From the NCBI GenBank assembly GCA_963718775.1, contig OY970377.1, forward strand, positions 1,240,001-1,304,000: a stretch of DNA of 64,000 nt, in the 5' to 3' direction. This stretch comes from VRUE01 sp963718775. Its GTDB lineage: Bacteria > Actinomycetota > Thermoleophilia > Solirubrobacterales > 70-9. Both the position numbers and the translations under genes were made by a program. The notes beneath the pieces are model-generated. The model had not been told where the DNA came from, did not search any database, and was given only the letters and a program-made list of their open reading frames with translations. How positions within the stretch are numbered: position 1 is the stretch's first letter; each line of letters begins with the position of its first letter. Positions 33,129 to 42,756 of this stretch are shown here, piece after piece.

Positions 33129-34868
33129 TCAGGGCTCGTCGGCGACGCCGAGACCGTCGACCGGCTTGCCGTGTTTGGTGATCTCGCAGAGGTCGGTGGA
33201 GGGATCGAAGGGATCGATCAAGGCACGGCCAGTGGCTGTGCCGCGGATCGGCTGCGGTTTGCCTTTCCTGCCCAGCGGCTGACGTTTGCCGCCACACTGG
33301 ACAGAGAAGTCGCGCACGCCGTCGCGGGCGTCGATCACGTCGTCGCCGCCACCGCCGTAGAAGCGGTCGGCGCCGGGCTGGCCGAGCATGTTGTTGTCGC
33401 GACTGTCGCCGATCAGGATGTCCCAGTCGAAGGAGCCCTCCATGTCCTCGTTGGAATCGTCAAGTCGCACCGGGTCACAACCGGGGACGGCGTCGATCCA
33501 GGCTTTGTTGGCGGGGAAGGAGACGATCAGGGTGCCGGGATGGGCCGGGGTCTCCGCGAAGGAGGCGTCGTCGCGACCCTCGCCGCCGACGATCTCGCCG
33601 CCGGCGCAGCCGCTGCCCGCGGCCAGCAGGTCGCCATTCTCTTCGCCGTAGAGGAAGGTCGGCCCGGGCCGGCTGCCGATCAGCCCGTCGGCGCCGGCGC
33701 CTCCGTAGAGCTTGTCGGCGCCGAAGCCGCCCTCGATCAGGTCGTCCTCGTCGCCGCCGCGAATCGTGTCGTTACCGAGGCCGCCCGCGATGCGGACGTT
33801 CTGGGCGCCGGCAAGGGAGCCTTCGACGGTAAGGCTGTCAGGGCCGGGGCCGAGGTCGGCCATCACCCAGCGAGCCGGGCCTTCGGTCGGACAGCTCGCC
33901 TGTTTTGGGCTGACTCGCGCGCAGCCCGGACCGAGCGCGATTGCCTTTGTGGCGGTGATCCCAAAGGTCGAGAAGTCTTCGTTGAAGGCAACCACGAACT
34001 GGTCGCGACCGTCGCCGCCAATCAGCTGCAGTCCGCCGCCACCACCTGACATCGGATCGACGTCGACATAGGCAGACGCGTTCAACTTCGCCTCTCGTCC
34101 GCAGGACACGGTTTGCCCTTTGGCGCCGTTGCAGCGGTCGGTCCCCACGCCACCCACCAGGTTGTCCTTGCCGCCGTTGCCGCGGATCACATCGTCGCCA
34201 GCACCGCCGTCGATGATGTTGGCCTGGCCGTTGCCGACGAGGATGTCGTCGAAGGCCGAGCCTTCGAGGTTCTCGAAGCGGAAGAGCCGGTCGTGGCCGT
34301 CACCCTGGGCGCGGTGCCTGGCGAGCGAGACCTTGACGCCACCGCTGCGCCCGGCGCCGACGTCGGTGGCGAATGAGGCGATGTCACTCTTGCCAGGACC
34401 GCCGTCCATGCGGTCGTAGCCATAGTCGCCGTGAACGAAGTCGAAGTCGCCCGGCCCGCCGTTGAGGGTGTCGATGCCGAGGCTGCCAGCGACTTCGTCG
34501 GCGCCGCCGGGGCCGCCGGTCAGCTTGTCGTCGCCGAGGTCGCCGATCACCCGGTCGTCCGCTCCGGCGCCACCGTCGGCGATGTCGTTGCCGCGGCCGC
34601 CGTGGACCAGGTCGGCGCCGGGGCCGCCGCAAAGCAGGTCGTTGCCGAGGCTGCCGGTGATCGTGTCGTTGCCGTCACCGCCCCAGATCACGTCGCGCTC
34701 CGGAGTCCCTTGCAGCAGGTCGTCTCCGTCGGTGCCGACGATCATCGCCCGCCGCCCATGACAGCGCGGATCTTCTTCTTCGGATGGGGACGAATCGGCA
34801 GCGACGCTGACCGCGAACACCGCGAGTAGCGCGAAGCCGGCTGCGACCCCCCTGGCGGGTCGTCTCAT
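33129..34868 (-). CDS. secreted hemolysin-type calcium-binding (RTX) repeat protein
   Basis: 579 residues from ATG 34868 with a signal peptide (GVAAGFALLAVFAVSVAADS). Residues about 45-160 and 375-440 contain nonapeptide GGxGxDxxx-type repeats (VIWGGDGNDTITGSLGNDLL, CGGPGADLVHGGRGNDIADG), which form calcium-binding beta-rolls. Between them is a beta-rich domain with paired Cys residues. Final part contains GADRFYGGGGDDVIDARDG then a Lys-rich tail. Sec-type leader rather than a C-terminal type I secretion signal, as usual for actinobacterial members. Function unknown, probably surface or matrix. Confidence 0.85.
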   Translation of the reverse strand: MRRPARGVAAGFALLAVFAVSVAADSSPSEEEDPRCHGRRAMIVGTDGDDLLQGTPERDVIWGGDGNDTITGSLGNDLLCGGPGADLVHGGRGNDIADGGAGADDRVIGDLGDDKLTGGPGGADEVAGSLGIDTLNGGPGDFDFVHGDYGYDRMDGGPGKSDIASFATDVGAGRSGGVKVSLARHRAQGDGHDRLFRFENLEGSAFDDILVGNGQANIIDGGAGDDVIRGNGGKDNLVGGVGTDRCNGAKGQTVSCGREAKLNASAYVDVDPMSGGGGGLQLIGGDGRDQFVVAFNEDFSTFGITATKAIALGPGCARVSPKQASCPTEGPARWVMADLGPGPDSLTVEGSLAGAQNVRIAGGLGNDTIRGGDEDDLIEGGFGADKLYGGAGADGLIGSRPGPTFLYGEENGDLLAAGSGCAGGEIVGGEGRDDASFAETPAHPGTLIVSFPANKAWIDAVPGCDPVRLDDSNEDMEGSFDWDILIGDSRDNNMLGQPGADRFYGGGGDDVIDARDGVRDFSVQCGGKRQPLGRKGKPQPIRGTATGRALIDPFDPSTDLCEITKHGKPVDGLGVADEP

Positions 34869-34899
34869 CAAGCGATGATGGTAATCGGGATCCCGGTCC

Positions 34900-36342
34900 C
34901 TATTCCAAGTTGATCATCACGTGCTTGATCTCGGTGTAGTCCTCGAGGGCGTAGACGGAGAGGTCCTTGCCGTAGCCGGACTGCTTGAAGCCGCCGTGGG
35001 GCATCTCGGAGACGAGCGGGATGTGGTCGTTGATCCAGACGCAGCCGAACTCGAGCGCGTTGGCGACGCGCATCGCGCGGCCGACATCGCGGGTCCAGAC
35101 CGAGGAGGCGAGCCCGTAGCGGGTCCCGTTGGCCCACTCGATCGCCTTCGCCTCGTCGCTGAAGGGCTGCACGGTGATCACCGGGCCGAAGATCTCGTCC
35201 TGGATCATCTCGTCGCCCTGCTCGAGGCCGGCGACGACGGCGGGCTCGAGGAAGAAGCCCGGCAGGTCGGGCTGGCTGCCGCCGGTGACGATCTCGGCGT
35301 TGCCCGGCTTGCGCTCGAGGAAGCCCTCGACGCGCTCGCGCTGGCGGGCGGAGTTGAGCGGCCCCAGGGTCGTGTCGTCGGACATCGTGTCGCCGAGGAC
35401 CAGTCCCTTCGCTTCGCCGGCGAGGCCGTTGACGACGTCGTCGTAGACGCCCTTCGAGGCAAGCACTCGGGTTGCCGCCGTGCAGTCCTGGCCGGCGTTG
35501 TAGTAGCCGGTGCCGGCGATCGTCTCCATCGCCGCCTCCATGTCGGCGTCGTCGAAGATCACCACCGGCGCCTTGCCGCCGAGCTCGAGGTGGACTCGCT
35601 TGAGGGTGTCGGCAGCCGCCTTGGCGATCCACTTGCCGGTCGGCGGCGAGCCGGTCAGGCAGACCATCCCGACGTCGGGATGGGTGACCAGCTCGGCGCC
35701 GGTCGGATCGCCGTGGCCGCCGATCGCGTTGAAGACACCTGCCGGAAGGATCTCGCCGCACCACTCGGCGAAGAGCAGCGTGCTCAGCGGGGTCGTCTCG
35801 GCCGGCTTCAGCACGACGGTGTTGCCGGAGGCGAGGGCCGGGCCGATCTTCCAGATCGCCATCATCAACGGGTAGTTCCAGGGCGTGATCTGGCCGACCA
35901 CCCCGATCGGCTCGCGGCGGATGAAGGACGTGTGGCCCTCCATGTACTCGCCGGCGGCGCGGCCCTCCATCGTGCGAGCGGCGCCGGCGAAGAAGCGCAG
36001 CTGGTCGGCCATCACCGGGATTTCGTCCTCGACCACGGCGCTGCGCGGCTTGCCGGCGTCGGCCGACTCGAGATCGGCGATCTCGTCACCGCGCTCCTCG
36101 ATCAGGTCGGCCATGCGCAGCAGCGCTCGGGCGCGTTCGTTGGGCGGCGTCGCCGCCCAGGCCGGGAAGGCCTGCTTGGCCGCCGCGACGGCGGCATCGA
36201 CGTCGGGCTTGGTCGAGAGCGGCGCCTCGGCGATCGCCTCGCCGGTGGCGGGATTGAGGACGTCCTCAGTTCCGCCCTCGGCGGGATCGACCGCCTCGCC
36301 GCCGATGAAGTTCTTCAGCTTTGCCTTCGCCGCGGTCGCCAT
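34900..36342 (-). CDS. NAD-dependent aldehyde dehydrogenase, gamma-aminobutyraldehyde dehydrogenase type
   Basis: 480 residues. Family motifs: ITPWNYPLMMAIWKIGPALA, VVLKPAETTPLSTLLFAEWC, the catalytic Glu in VHLELGGKAPVVIFDDAD and the catalytic Cys in YYNAGQDCTAATRVL, then GFKQSGYGKDLSVYALEDYT. Similarity is greatest to aminobutyraldehyde/betaine-aldehyde dehydrogenases. It would oxidise the amino-aldehyde made by the aminotransferase or the amine oxidase, for instance 4-aminobutanal to GABA. Its ATG shares a base with the stop of ald (TGATG), so it is the last gene of a coupled four-gene operon. Confidence 0.9.
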   Translation of the reverse strand: MATAAKAKLKNFIGGEAVDPAEGGTEDVLNPATGEAIAEAPLSTKPDVDAAVAAAKQAFPAWAATPPNERARALLRMADLIEERGDEIADLESADAGKPRSAVVEDEIPVMADQLRFFAGAARTMEGRAAGEYMEGHTSFIRREPIGVVGQITPWNYPLMMAIWKIGPALASGNTVVLKPAETTPLSTLLFAEWCGEILPAGVFNAIGGHGDPTGAELVTHPDVGMVCLTGSPPTGKWIAKAAADTLKRVHLELGGKAPVVIFDDADMEAAMETIAGTGYYNAGQDCTAATRVLASKGVYDDVVNGLAGEAKGLVLGDTMSDDTTLGPLNSARQRERVEGFLERKPGNAEIVTGGSQPDLPGFFLEPAVVAGLEQGDEMIQDEIFGPVITVQPFSDEAKAIEWANGTRYGLASSVWTRDVGRAMRVANALEFGCVWINDHIPLVSEMPHGGFKQSGYGKDLSVYALEDYTEIKHVMINLE

Positions 36343-37541
36343 CAGTCATTCGCCTCCAAATGTTGAGGCCGACGGGCCGAATTCCGGACTCTGCTTCCGG
36401 AATTCGGCCCGTCGGCCGCTGGTTCAAGTTCAAGTGCCTGCTCGACGGGGACGCAGCTCATCCCGACGCCTTCGGCTACCGCCGGGTGGGTGACGGCGCC
36501 GGCGGCGACGTTGACCCCCGGTCGCAGGCCCGGGTCGCGCCGGATCGCACCGGCAACGCCCTCGTCGGCGAGCGCGATCGCGTAGGGAAGGGTCGCGTTG
36601 GTGAGCGCGTGGGTCGAGGTGATCGGCACCGCGCCGGGCATGTTGGCGACGCAGTAGTGGATGATCCCGTCGACCTCGAAGGTCGGGTCCTGGTGGGTCG
36701 TCGGGCGCGAGGTCTCAAAGCAACCGCCCTGGTCGATCGCAACGTCAACCAGCACCGCACCGGGCTTCATCAGGGCCAGCTGCTCGCGGCGCACGACGAA
36801 GGGCGCCCGGGCGCCGTGGACGAGCACGGCGCCGATCACCAGGTCCGCCCGAGGCAGCATCTCCTCGACCGCCAGCGTGGTCGAGTAGACGGTCGAGCAG
36901 CGCCCGGCGAAAGCGGTCTCGAGGTCACGCAGCCGGTCGATCGATTTGTCGAAGACGAAGACGTCGGCCTCCATGCCGATCGCGATGAAGGCAGCGTTCA
37001 TGCCGACCACGCCGCCGCCGATCACCATCACGTTGGCGGCAGCGACTCCCGGCACGCCGCCGAGCAGGATGCCGCGACCGCCGAGCGGCTTCTCGAGCAT
37101 GAAGGCGCCCGCCTGAGTGGCGATCTTGCCGGCGATCTCGCTCATCGGCGCCAGCAGTGGCAGGCGACCGTGGGCGTCCTCGACGGTCTCGTAGGCGATG
37201 CAGGTGGCGCCGGAGCCGCAGAGGCCGCGGGTCAGCTCGGGATCCGGGGCGAGGTGCAGATAGGTGAAGAGGAGCTGGCCGGGGCGCAGCATCTCGACCT
37301 CGACGGGCTGGGGCTCCTTCACCTTCAGCACCATCTCCGCCCCGCCGAAGACGGCGGCGGCATCGGGCACGAGCCTGGCGCCCTGGGCCTCGAACTCGGC
37401 GTCCATGATCGCGCTGCCCTCGCCCGCGCCGGCCTCGATCAGCACCTCGTGGCCGTGCTCGACCATCTCGCGCACCCCGGCGGGCGTGATCGCAACCCGG
37501 TACTCGGCCGGCTTGATCTCGGTGGGAACTCCGACCCTCAC
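36342..37541 (-). CDS. ald: alanine dehydrogenase with palindrome-encoded C-terminal extension
   Basis: 399 residues from GTG 37541, which overlaps the PucR stop (GTGA). VRVGVPTEIKPAEYRVAITP begins the substrate domain; KVKEPQPVEVEMLRPGQLLF contains the catalytic region and VMVIGGGVVGMNAAFIAIGM the NAD loop; VDVAIDQGGCFETSRPTTHQ is typical of Ald. It converts alanine to pyruvate and ammonium, so it can recycle the pyruvate consumed by a pyruvate-dependent aminotransferase encoded in the same operon. The last 25 or so residues (ADGPNSGSRVRNSARRP...) are foreign to the family: they are the translation of a 22-bp inverted repeat. Confidence 0.92.
   Translation of the reverse strand: MRVGVPTEIKPAEYRVAITPAGVREMVEHGHEVLIEAGAGEGSAIMDAEFEAQGARLVPDAAAVFGGAEMVLKVKEPQPVEVEMLRPGQLLFTYLHLAPDPELTRGLCGSGATCIAYETVEDAHGRLPLLAPMSEIAGKIATQAGAFMLEKPLGGRGILLGGVPGVAAANVMVIGGGVVGMNAAFIAIGMEADVFVFDKSIDRLRDLETAFAGRCSTVYSTTLAVEEMLPRADLVIGAVLVHGARAPFVVRREQLALMKPGAVLVDVAIDQGGCFETSRPTTHQDPTFEVDGIIHYCVANMPGAVPITSTHALTNATLPYAIALADEGVAGAIRRDPGLRPGVNVAAGAVTHPAVAEGVGMSCVPVEQALELEPAADGPNSGSRVRNSARRPQHLEAND
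36367..36417. repeat. 22-bp perfect inverted repeat inside the 3' end of ald
   Basis: Arms 36367-36388 and 36396-36417, perfect, 7-nt loop CTCTGCT. It is in frame with ald and translated. It lies just ahead of the coupled start of the next gene, so the hairpin would separate or modulate translation of the two. Confidence 0.75.
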
Positions 37542-39095
37542 GGCACGAGCTCCCTTGCCCGCAGGGCCAGCCAGAACTCGATCCGATCGTGGGCCCGCGA
37601 GAGGTCGCGGCCGGTCAGCTCCTCGACCTTGCGCATCCGGTAGCGCAGCGTGTGGCGGTGGCAATAGACCTCACGGGCGGCCTTCTCCCACTGCCCGTTC
37701 TGCTCGATGAAGGCCTCCAGCGAGCGCAACAGCTCGCCGCCGTAGTCCTCGTCGCCCTCCTCGATCGGGCCGAGCACGCTGTCGCAGTAGAGCTTCAGCG
37801 CGTCGTCGTCCTGGATCGAGAGCAGCAGGGTGAAGGCGCCGAGGTCGCGCCAGGAGGCCACCTCGGGAGCGTTGCCGTTGCCGAATCGCCGTCGCCTCGA
37901 GGGCGCAGCGGGCCTCGTGGAAGGAGTGGCGCAGCTGCTCGGGCGGGGCCGGGCGGCTGGCGGCAGCACGGACGGCGCCGCGGTCGACGGTGAGCGCCTT
38001 GCGGGCCTCGGCGGCGAGGTCGACCGGGTCGCGGTCGGCGGCGTCGACGACCGCGCAGAGCAGCTCGCGGCGACCGCTGGCGTGCGGCGCGACCACGGCC
38101 GGGCAGGCATCGGCGGCCAGGGCTCGCTCCAGGACCGGCTCGGCGGCGGCGGGGTCGTCGAGAGCAAAGACGAGCACGGCGGCTTCCTCGCCGATCCCGA
38201 AAGGCTCGAGGCGGCGGCGCAGCTCCGAGGGCTCGAGGCGCCCGCCCAGCGCCCCGGCCAGCACGTCACCGGCAAGGCGGCGCTCGGTCTCACGGGCGAC
38301 CCGGCGCCGCATCAGCTCGAGCGCGACGACGGCGACCGCCTGCTGCAGGATCAGGCGCTCGAAGTCGCCGAGGCCACCGGAGTCGCGGACGATCACCACC
38401 CAGGCCTGCGGGGGACCGCCGCCCGGCGAGATCACCGGGTGAGCGAGGGCGCGACCGGCGACGGCGGGATGGGCGGGGACGAAGGGGTGGCCGTCGGCGG
38501 TGTGGGCGAGCGCTTCCTCGCGAATCGCTTTCACCACCTCGGCGGAGAGCTCTCGACGGAAGCCGCGACCGGCGAGGCGCTCGCCGCGGCCGCCGAGGAT
38601 CGCCACGGTGCCGCCGACCGCCGAGGAGATCGTCGCGACGATCTCCTCCAGGCCGCGCTCTTCGAGGACGAGCCGCTCGAGCCGGCGCTGCACGGCGATG
38701 CCGCGCTGCAGGACCTCGTACTGCTCGTTGACGAGACGGGCGAAGGCTTTCTCGGTGATCGCGATGAACGGCGTCGAGTAGGGCACCTCGAAGAGCGGGA
38801 AGTCGCGTTTCTTGGCCTCCTCGACCAGCGCTTTCGGCAGTTTGTCGTGACTGAAGCCGGTGCCGAAGCCGAGGCCGGCGAGGTTGCAGTCGACAAGCAG
38901 GCGGACGAAGGCGCGCTGCTTGGTGGCGGTGTCGAGCGGGATCCCCGTGGTCAGCATCAGCTCGCCGCCGGAGAGCCACGGGGTCGGGTCCTCCAGCTCG
39001 GAGATGTGCACCCAGCGCACCGGCGCCTCCGCCGACTGCGCGCCGGCCGCGAGCTCGAGATCGAGTTCGTCGAGCAGGCTTTGGACGGTGAGCAT
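37538..39095 (-). CDS. PucR-family transcriptional regulator, frame broken by one extra base
   Basis: About 518 residues after repair. N-terminal PucR domain (MLTVQSLLDELDLELAAGAQ, VRWVHISELEDPTPWLSGGE), a central GGDEF-like/GAF region and a C-terminal HTH of the PucR/CdaR type (VYCHRHTLRYRMRKVEELTG, RDLSRAHDRIEFWLALRARE). The frame changes near 37890: HEARCALEAT runs on in one frame and RFGNGNAPEVASWRDLGAFT in the next; removing one C/G there restores the protein. Such regulators control purine, amino acid or polyamine catabolism; being inside the aminotransferase-ald-dehydrogenase operon it probably regulates it and the divergent transport operon. Confidence 0.85.
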
Positions 39096-39103
39096 GCGCG
39101 CGC

Positions 39104-40490
39104 CTATGGCCGGACCCGCTCCCAGGCCTCGCTGAGCACGCCGTGGAGGACGTCGTGGATCTCTTCGAACTGCTCCGTGTCGGCGATCAGCGGCGGCGCC
39201 AGCTGGACCACCGGGTCGCCGCGATCGTCGGCGCGGCAGATCAGGCCACGCTTGTAGAGCTCAGCGGAGAGGAAGCCGCGCAGCAGCTCCTCGGACTCCT
39301 CGTCGTCGAAGCTCTCCTTGGTCTCGCGGTCCTTGACCAGCTCGATCGCCTGGAAGTAGCCGGCGCCGCGCACGTCGCCGACGATCGGGATGTCGTAGAG
39401 CGTCTCCAGCATCGCGCGGAACTCGCCTTCCTTGGCGAGCACGTGGCCGCAGAGGTCCTCGCGCTCGAAGATGTCGAGGTTGGCCATCGCCATCGCCGAG
39501 GCCAGCGGGTGGCCGGCGAAGGTGAAGCCGTGCGCGAAGGAGGCGTCGCCCTCCATGAACGGCGCGGCGACGGCATCGGAGGCGATCAGCGCGCCCATCG
39601 GCGCGTAGGCCGAGGTCAGCGCCTTGGCGACGGTGATGATGTCGGGGACGTAGCCGAAGCGTTCGCAGCCGAAGTAGTGGCCGAGGCGGCCCCAGGCGCA
39701 GATCACCTCGTCGGAGATCATCAGCACGTCGTAGCGGTCGCAGATCTCGCGCACCCGCTCGAAGTAGCCGTCCGGCGGGACGATGCAGCCACCGGCGTTC
39801 TGGACCGGCTCGAGGATCACCGCGGCGACGGTCTCCGGCCCCTCGAACTGGATCCGCTCCTCGATCGCGGTCGCCGCCCAGAGCGGGTGGCGATCCTCCG
39901 GCCAGCGGTAGATGTTGGTGTTGGGGACGTGGCAGCCGCCGGGGACGAGCGGCTCGAACTGCGAGCGCAGCTCGGTGATCCCGGTCGCGGAGAGGGCGCC
40001 GAGCGAGGTGCCGTGGTAGGCGATCTCGCGGGCGATCACCTTGTGCTTCTGGCCTTTGCCGAGCGCGCGGTGGTAGTTGCGGGCCAGCTTCAGCGCCGAC
40101 TCGACCGACTCGGAGCCGCCGGAGGTGAAGAAGACGCGGTTGAGGTCGCCGGGCGCCAGCGAGGCGAGTCGGGCGGCAAGCTCGATCGCGCGCGGATGGG
40201 CGTAGCTCCACAGCGTGTAGAAGTCGAGCTCTTCGACCTGGCGCGCCGCCGCTTCGCCGATCTCGGTGCGGCCGTGGCCGGCGTTGACGCAGAAGAGGCC
40301 GGAGAGGCCGTCGAGGTAGCGCTTGCCGTGGTCGTCGTAGACGTAGCAGCCGTCGGCGCGGGTGATGATCGGGATCTCGTGATCGGGGCCGTAGGAGCCC
40401 ATCCGCGAGAAGTGCATCCAGAGATGGCGCTGGGCCAGCTCCTGCAGACCGGTGCTCGACTTCCGAGTCCGGTCGCGACACTACGGCCAT
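39104..40490 (-). CDS. class III aminotransferase (omega-amino acid/polyamine:pyruvate type), one frameshift at the N-terminus
   Basis: About 461 residues after repair. ATG 40490 opens MAVVSRPDSE; one extra base at about 40460 separates this from LQELAQRHLWMHFSRMGSYG. The rest is intact: FTSGGSESVESALKLARNYH, LISDEV-type motif VLMISDEVICAWGRLGHYF, and AKALTSAYAPMGALIAS with the PLP Lys. The LWMHFSRMG start and overall length are those of omega-aminotransferases acting on beta-alanine, GABA, taurine or putrescine with pyruvate as acceptor. First gene of the operon with PucR, ald and an aldehyde dehydrogenase, which supports amine degradation with pyruvate recycling. Confidence 0.88.
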
Positions 40491-40707
40491 CTCATTTCTC
40501 CTCTCAGGCTACGACGATATGGACAAAGCTAGAACTGGTATAGCGCACTTGCAATGTTCGCTAGGGCAAGTTCCAGCAGATGTCTTGTACGAAAGGTACA
40601 AGAGGTTCCCTTGCTATTGGGACATTTGCCACTTGTGCAGAACGGCTGGCAGGCCTACCTTCAAACGGTCGCTGCGGACAGACGCAGCGGGAAACGGAAG
40701 GAGACGC
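40491..40707. promoter_or_regulatory. divergent control region of the amine island, with a 7-bp inverted repeat
   Basis: 217 bases between the divergent catabolic and transport operons, lower in GC than the flanks. CTTGTAC-GAAAG-GTACAAG (40584-40602) is a perfect 7-bp inverted repeat, the best operator candidate, lying about 105 bases before the permease ATG. A GGAAGGAG ribosome site precedes ATG 40708. The PucR protein is the obvious candidate to bind here. Confidence 0.5.
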
Positions 40708-42287
40708 ATGGAGAACGCAGCGGTTCCCACCGCCGGCTCGGCCGGCGCCCCGGCGTCCCCGGTTCCCAGCAGCGGCGACAAGGGACTGAAGAAGAACGCG
40801 ATCGGGTTCGTCTCCAGCGTCGTGATCGGCGTCGCCTCGACCGCTCCCGGCTACAGCCTCGCCGCAACGCTCGGCTTCGATCGCCGCCGCCGTCGGCCTC
40901 CAGTCCCCGGCGATTCTGCTCGGTCAGCTTCGTGCCGATGTTCCTGGTCGCCGCCGGCTACTACTACATGAACAAGGCCGACCCGGACTGCGGCACCAGC
41001 TTCTCCTGGGTGACGCGGGCGATGGGGCCGCAGCTCGGCTGGATCACCGGCTGGGCGATCGTGCGTCACCGACATCGTCGTGATGGCCAACCTCGCCCAG
41101 ATCGCCGGCCTCTACACCTTCCTCCTCTTCGGCTGGGACTCGGCGGCCGACCTCGACCGTCGCCGTGACCGCCGTCGGCGTGCTCTGGATCGCGCTGATG
41201 ACCGCGATCTGCGTGATCGGCATCGAGCTCTCGGCGCGCACCGCAGGTCGGCCTGCTGGCCGCCGAGATCGTCACGCTGGCCGCTCTTCGCGATCGTCGC
41301 GCTCGTCAAGGTCTACGCCGGCGACGGCGCCGGCCGGCGCGATCGATCCCAGCCTCTCCTGGTTCAACCCGTTCGCGCTCAGTCCGCAGCGAGGCCTGAC
41401 CGCGGGCGATGCTGCTCGGCGGTCTTCATCTACTGGGGCTGGGACACGACCGTCGACCGTCAACGAGGAGACCGAAGACTCCGACGAGGCGCCCGGGCAG
41501 GGCGACCGTGATCAGCACCCTGATCCTGCTCGGGATCTACGTCGTCGTCGCCGACGCGGCTCAGGCGCTACGCCGGGATCGACGGCTGGTCGACAACCAC
41601 GAAGACGTGCTCAGCGCGCTCGGCGACGGAGGTCTTCGGCTCGCCGCTCGGACAAGATCCTGATCATCGCCGTGCTCACCTCAGCGCGCGGCCTCGACCC
41701 AGACGACGATCCTGCCGGCCGCCCGCACCACTCTCTCGATGGCCCGGGCCAAGGCGATGCCGGAGAGCCTCGGCAGAGGTCCATCCGCGCTACCTCACCC
41801 CGCACGTCTCGACGCTCTGGATGGGCGTCGCTCTCGATCGTCTGGTACGTGGGCCTCGACGCTGGTCAGCGAAGACATCCTCTTCGACTCGCTCGCCGCG
41901 CTGGGCGCTGATGATCGCCTTCTACATCGGCCTCACCGGCTTCGCCTGCGCGATCTACTACCGGCGCGAGCTGCTGCGCAGCGTCAAGAACTTCTTCTTC
42001 ATCGGCGTCGGCCCGTTCGCTCGGCGGCGCTGATCCTCTTCTACCTGCTCTTCAAGAACGCGATCGAACTCGCCGACCCGGCCAACTCCGAATCCGGCAA
42101 CTCCTGGTTCGGGATCGGCGCCGCCGCTGGTGATCGCGATCTTCTTCCTGGTCCTGGGGGTGATCCTGATGTTCGTGCAGTGGCGCAAGATGCCGTCGTT
42201 CTTCCGCAGCGACCGGAAGTCGTGCCGGCAGGCTTCCTCGAGGGCGAAGCGCCGCCGCCCGGACCGACCGGGGAGGCAGGCCGATGA
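40708..42287 (+). CDS. APC-superfamily amino acid/polyamine permease, broken by many single-base indels
   Basis: Starts MENAAVPTAGSAGAPASPVP and ends at TGA 42287, which overlaps the next ATG (ATGA). When about twenty one-base shifts are repaired the product is a typical 12-helix permease of about 520 residues: VVIGVASTAPGYSLAATLGF, VSFVPMFLVAAGYYYMNKAD, WVTRAMGPQLGWITGWAIV, ANLAQIAGLYTFLLFGWDSA, FIYWGWDTTVTVNEETEDS, AVLTSAAASTQTTILPAART, HPRYLTPHVSTLWMGV, IAFYIGLTGFACAIYYRREL. Examples of shifts are at 40879, 40922, 41064, 41152, 41243, 41282, 41335, 41408, 41418, 41455, 41498 and 41568. Between shifts the protein is well conserved. As given, it cannot be translated past residue 57. Confidence 0.75.
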
Positions 42288-42703
42288 GTGAGATAGTCGT
42301 CGGCTACGACGGCTCTGCCTGCGGAGATGCCGCGCTCGACGCGGCGCTCGAGCTGGCCGGGGGCTCGGCGACAAGATCGTCGTCGTCTTCGGCTACGCCC
42401 CGCCGGGATCTGGGGCGGCGAGATCGCCGAACACGAGGAGGCGATCGAGGAGTTTGGGGAGAAGGTCGATCGGCAAGGCGCGGGAGCAAGCGGCGGCGCA
42501 GCGGCGTCGAGATCGAGATCGCGCTGGTAGCAAGGAGGGCAGCCGAGGCGCTGATCGAGGTCGCCGAGCAACGCGACGCCCGGATGATCGTCGTCGGCAG
42601 CTACGGCGAAGCGCCGTTGAAGGGGGCGATCATCGGCTCGACCCCGTACAAGCTCCTCCACCTCTCGCAGCGCCCGGTATTGGTCGTGCCGGCAAACGGG
42701 TAG
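42284..42703 (+). CDS. universal stress protein (UspA family), frameshifted
   Basis: Starts MSEIVVGYDGSACGDAALDA, then shifts near 42362, 42415, 42470 and 42500; the end MIVVGSYGEAPLKGAIIGST, PYKLLHLSQRPVLVVP is in the first frame again and has the G-x2-G-x9-G-S/T type nucleotide-binding loop of UspA. Intermediate conserved parts are DKIVVVFGYAPPG and EIAEHEEAIEEFGEKV. UspA genes are often linked to APC permeases in related bacteria. ATGA overlap with the permease. Confidence 0.75.
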   Translation: MSEIVVGYDGSACGDAALDAALELAGGSATRSSSSSATPRRDLGRRDRRTRGGDRGVWGEGRSARRGSKRRRSGVEIEIALVARRAAEALIEVAEQRDARMIVVGSYGEAPLKGAIIGSTPYKLLHLSQRPVLVVPANG

Positions 42704-42756
42704 CGCTAACTTCTAGTGGGAGGCTCCGCCGTCGTCTAAATGTCGAAGGAGCTGAG

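Noticed and set aside
34113..34829. Plus-strand frames through the RTX gene
   Set aside because: Antisense shadows of Gly/Asp repeats, giving artificial Val/Ala/Pro-rich frames.
40860..42300. Regular spacing of inserted bases (line-wrap, programmed frameshift or code change)
   Set aside because: Intervals range from 10 to 142 bases without period, and the neighbouring contexts share no slippery heptamer or stimulatory structure.
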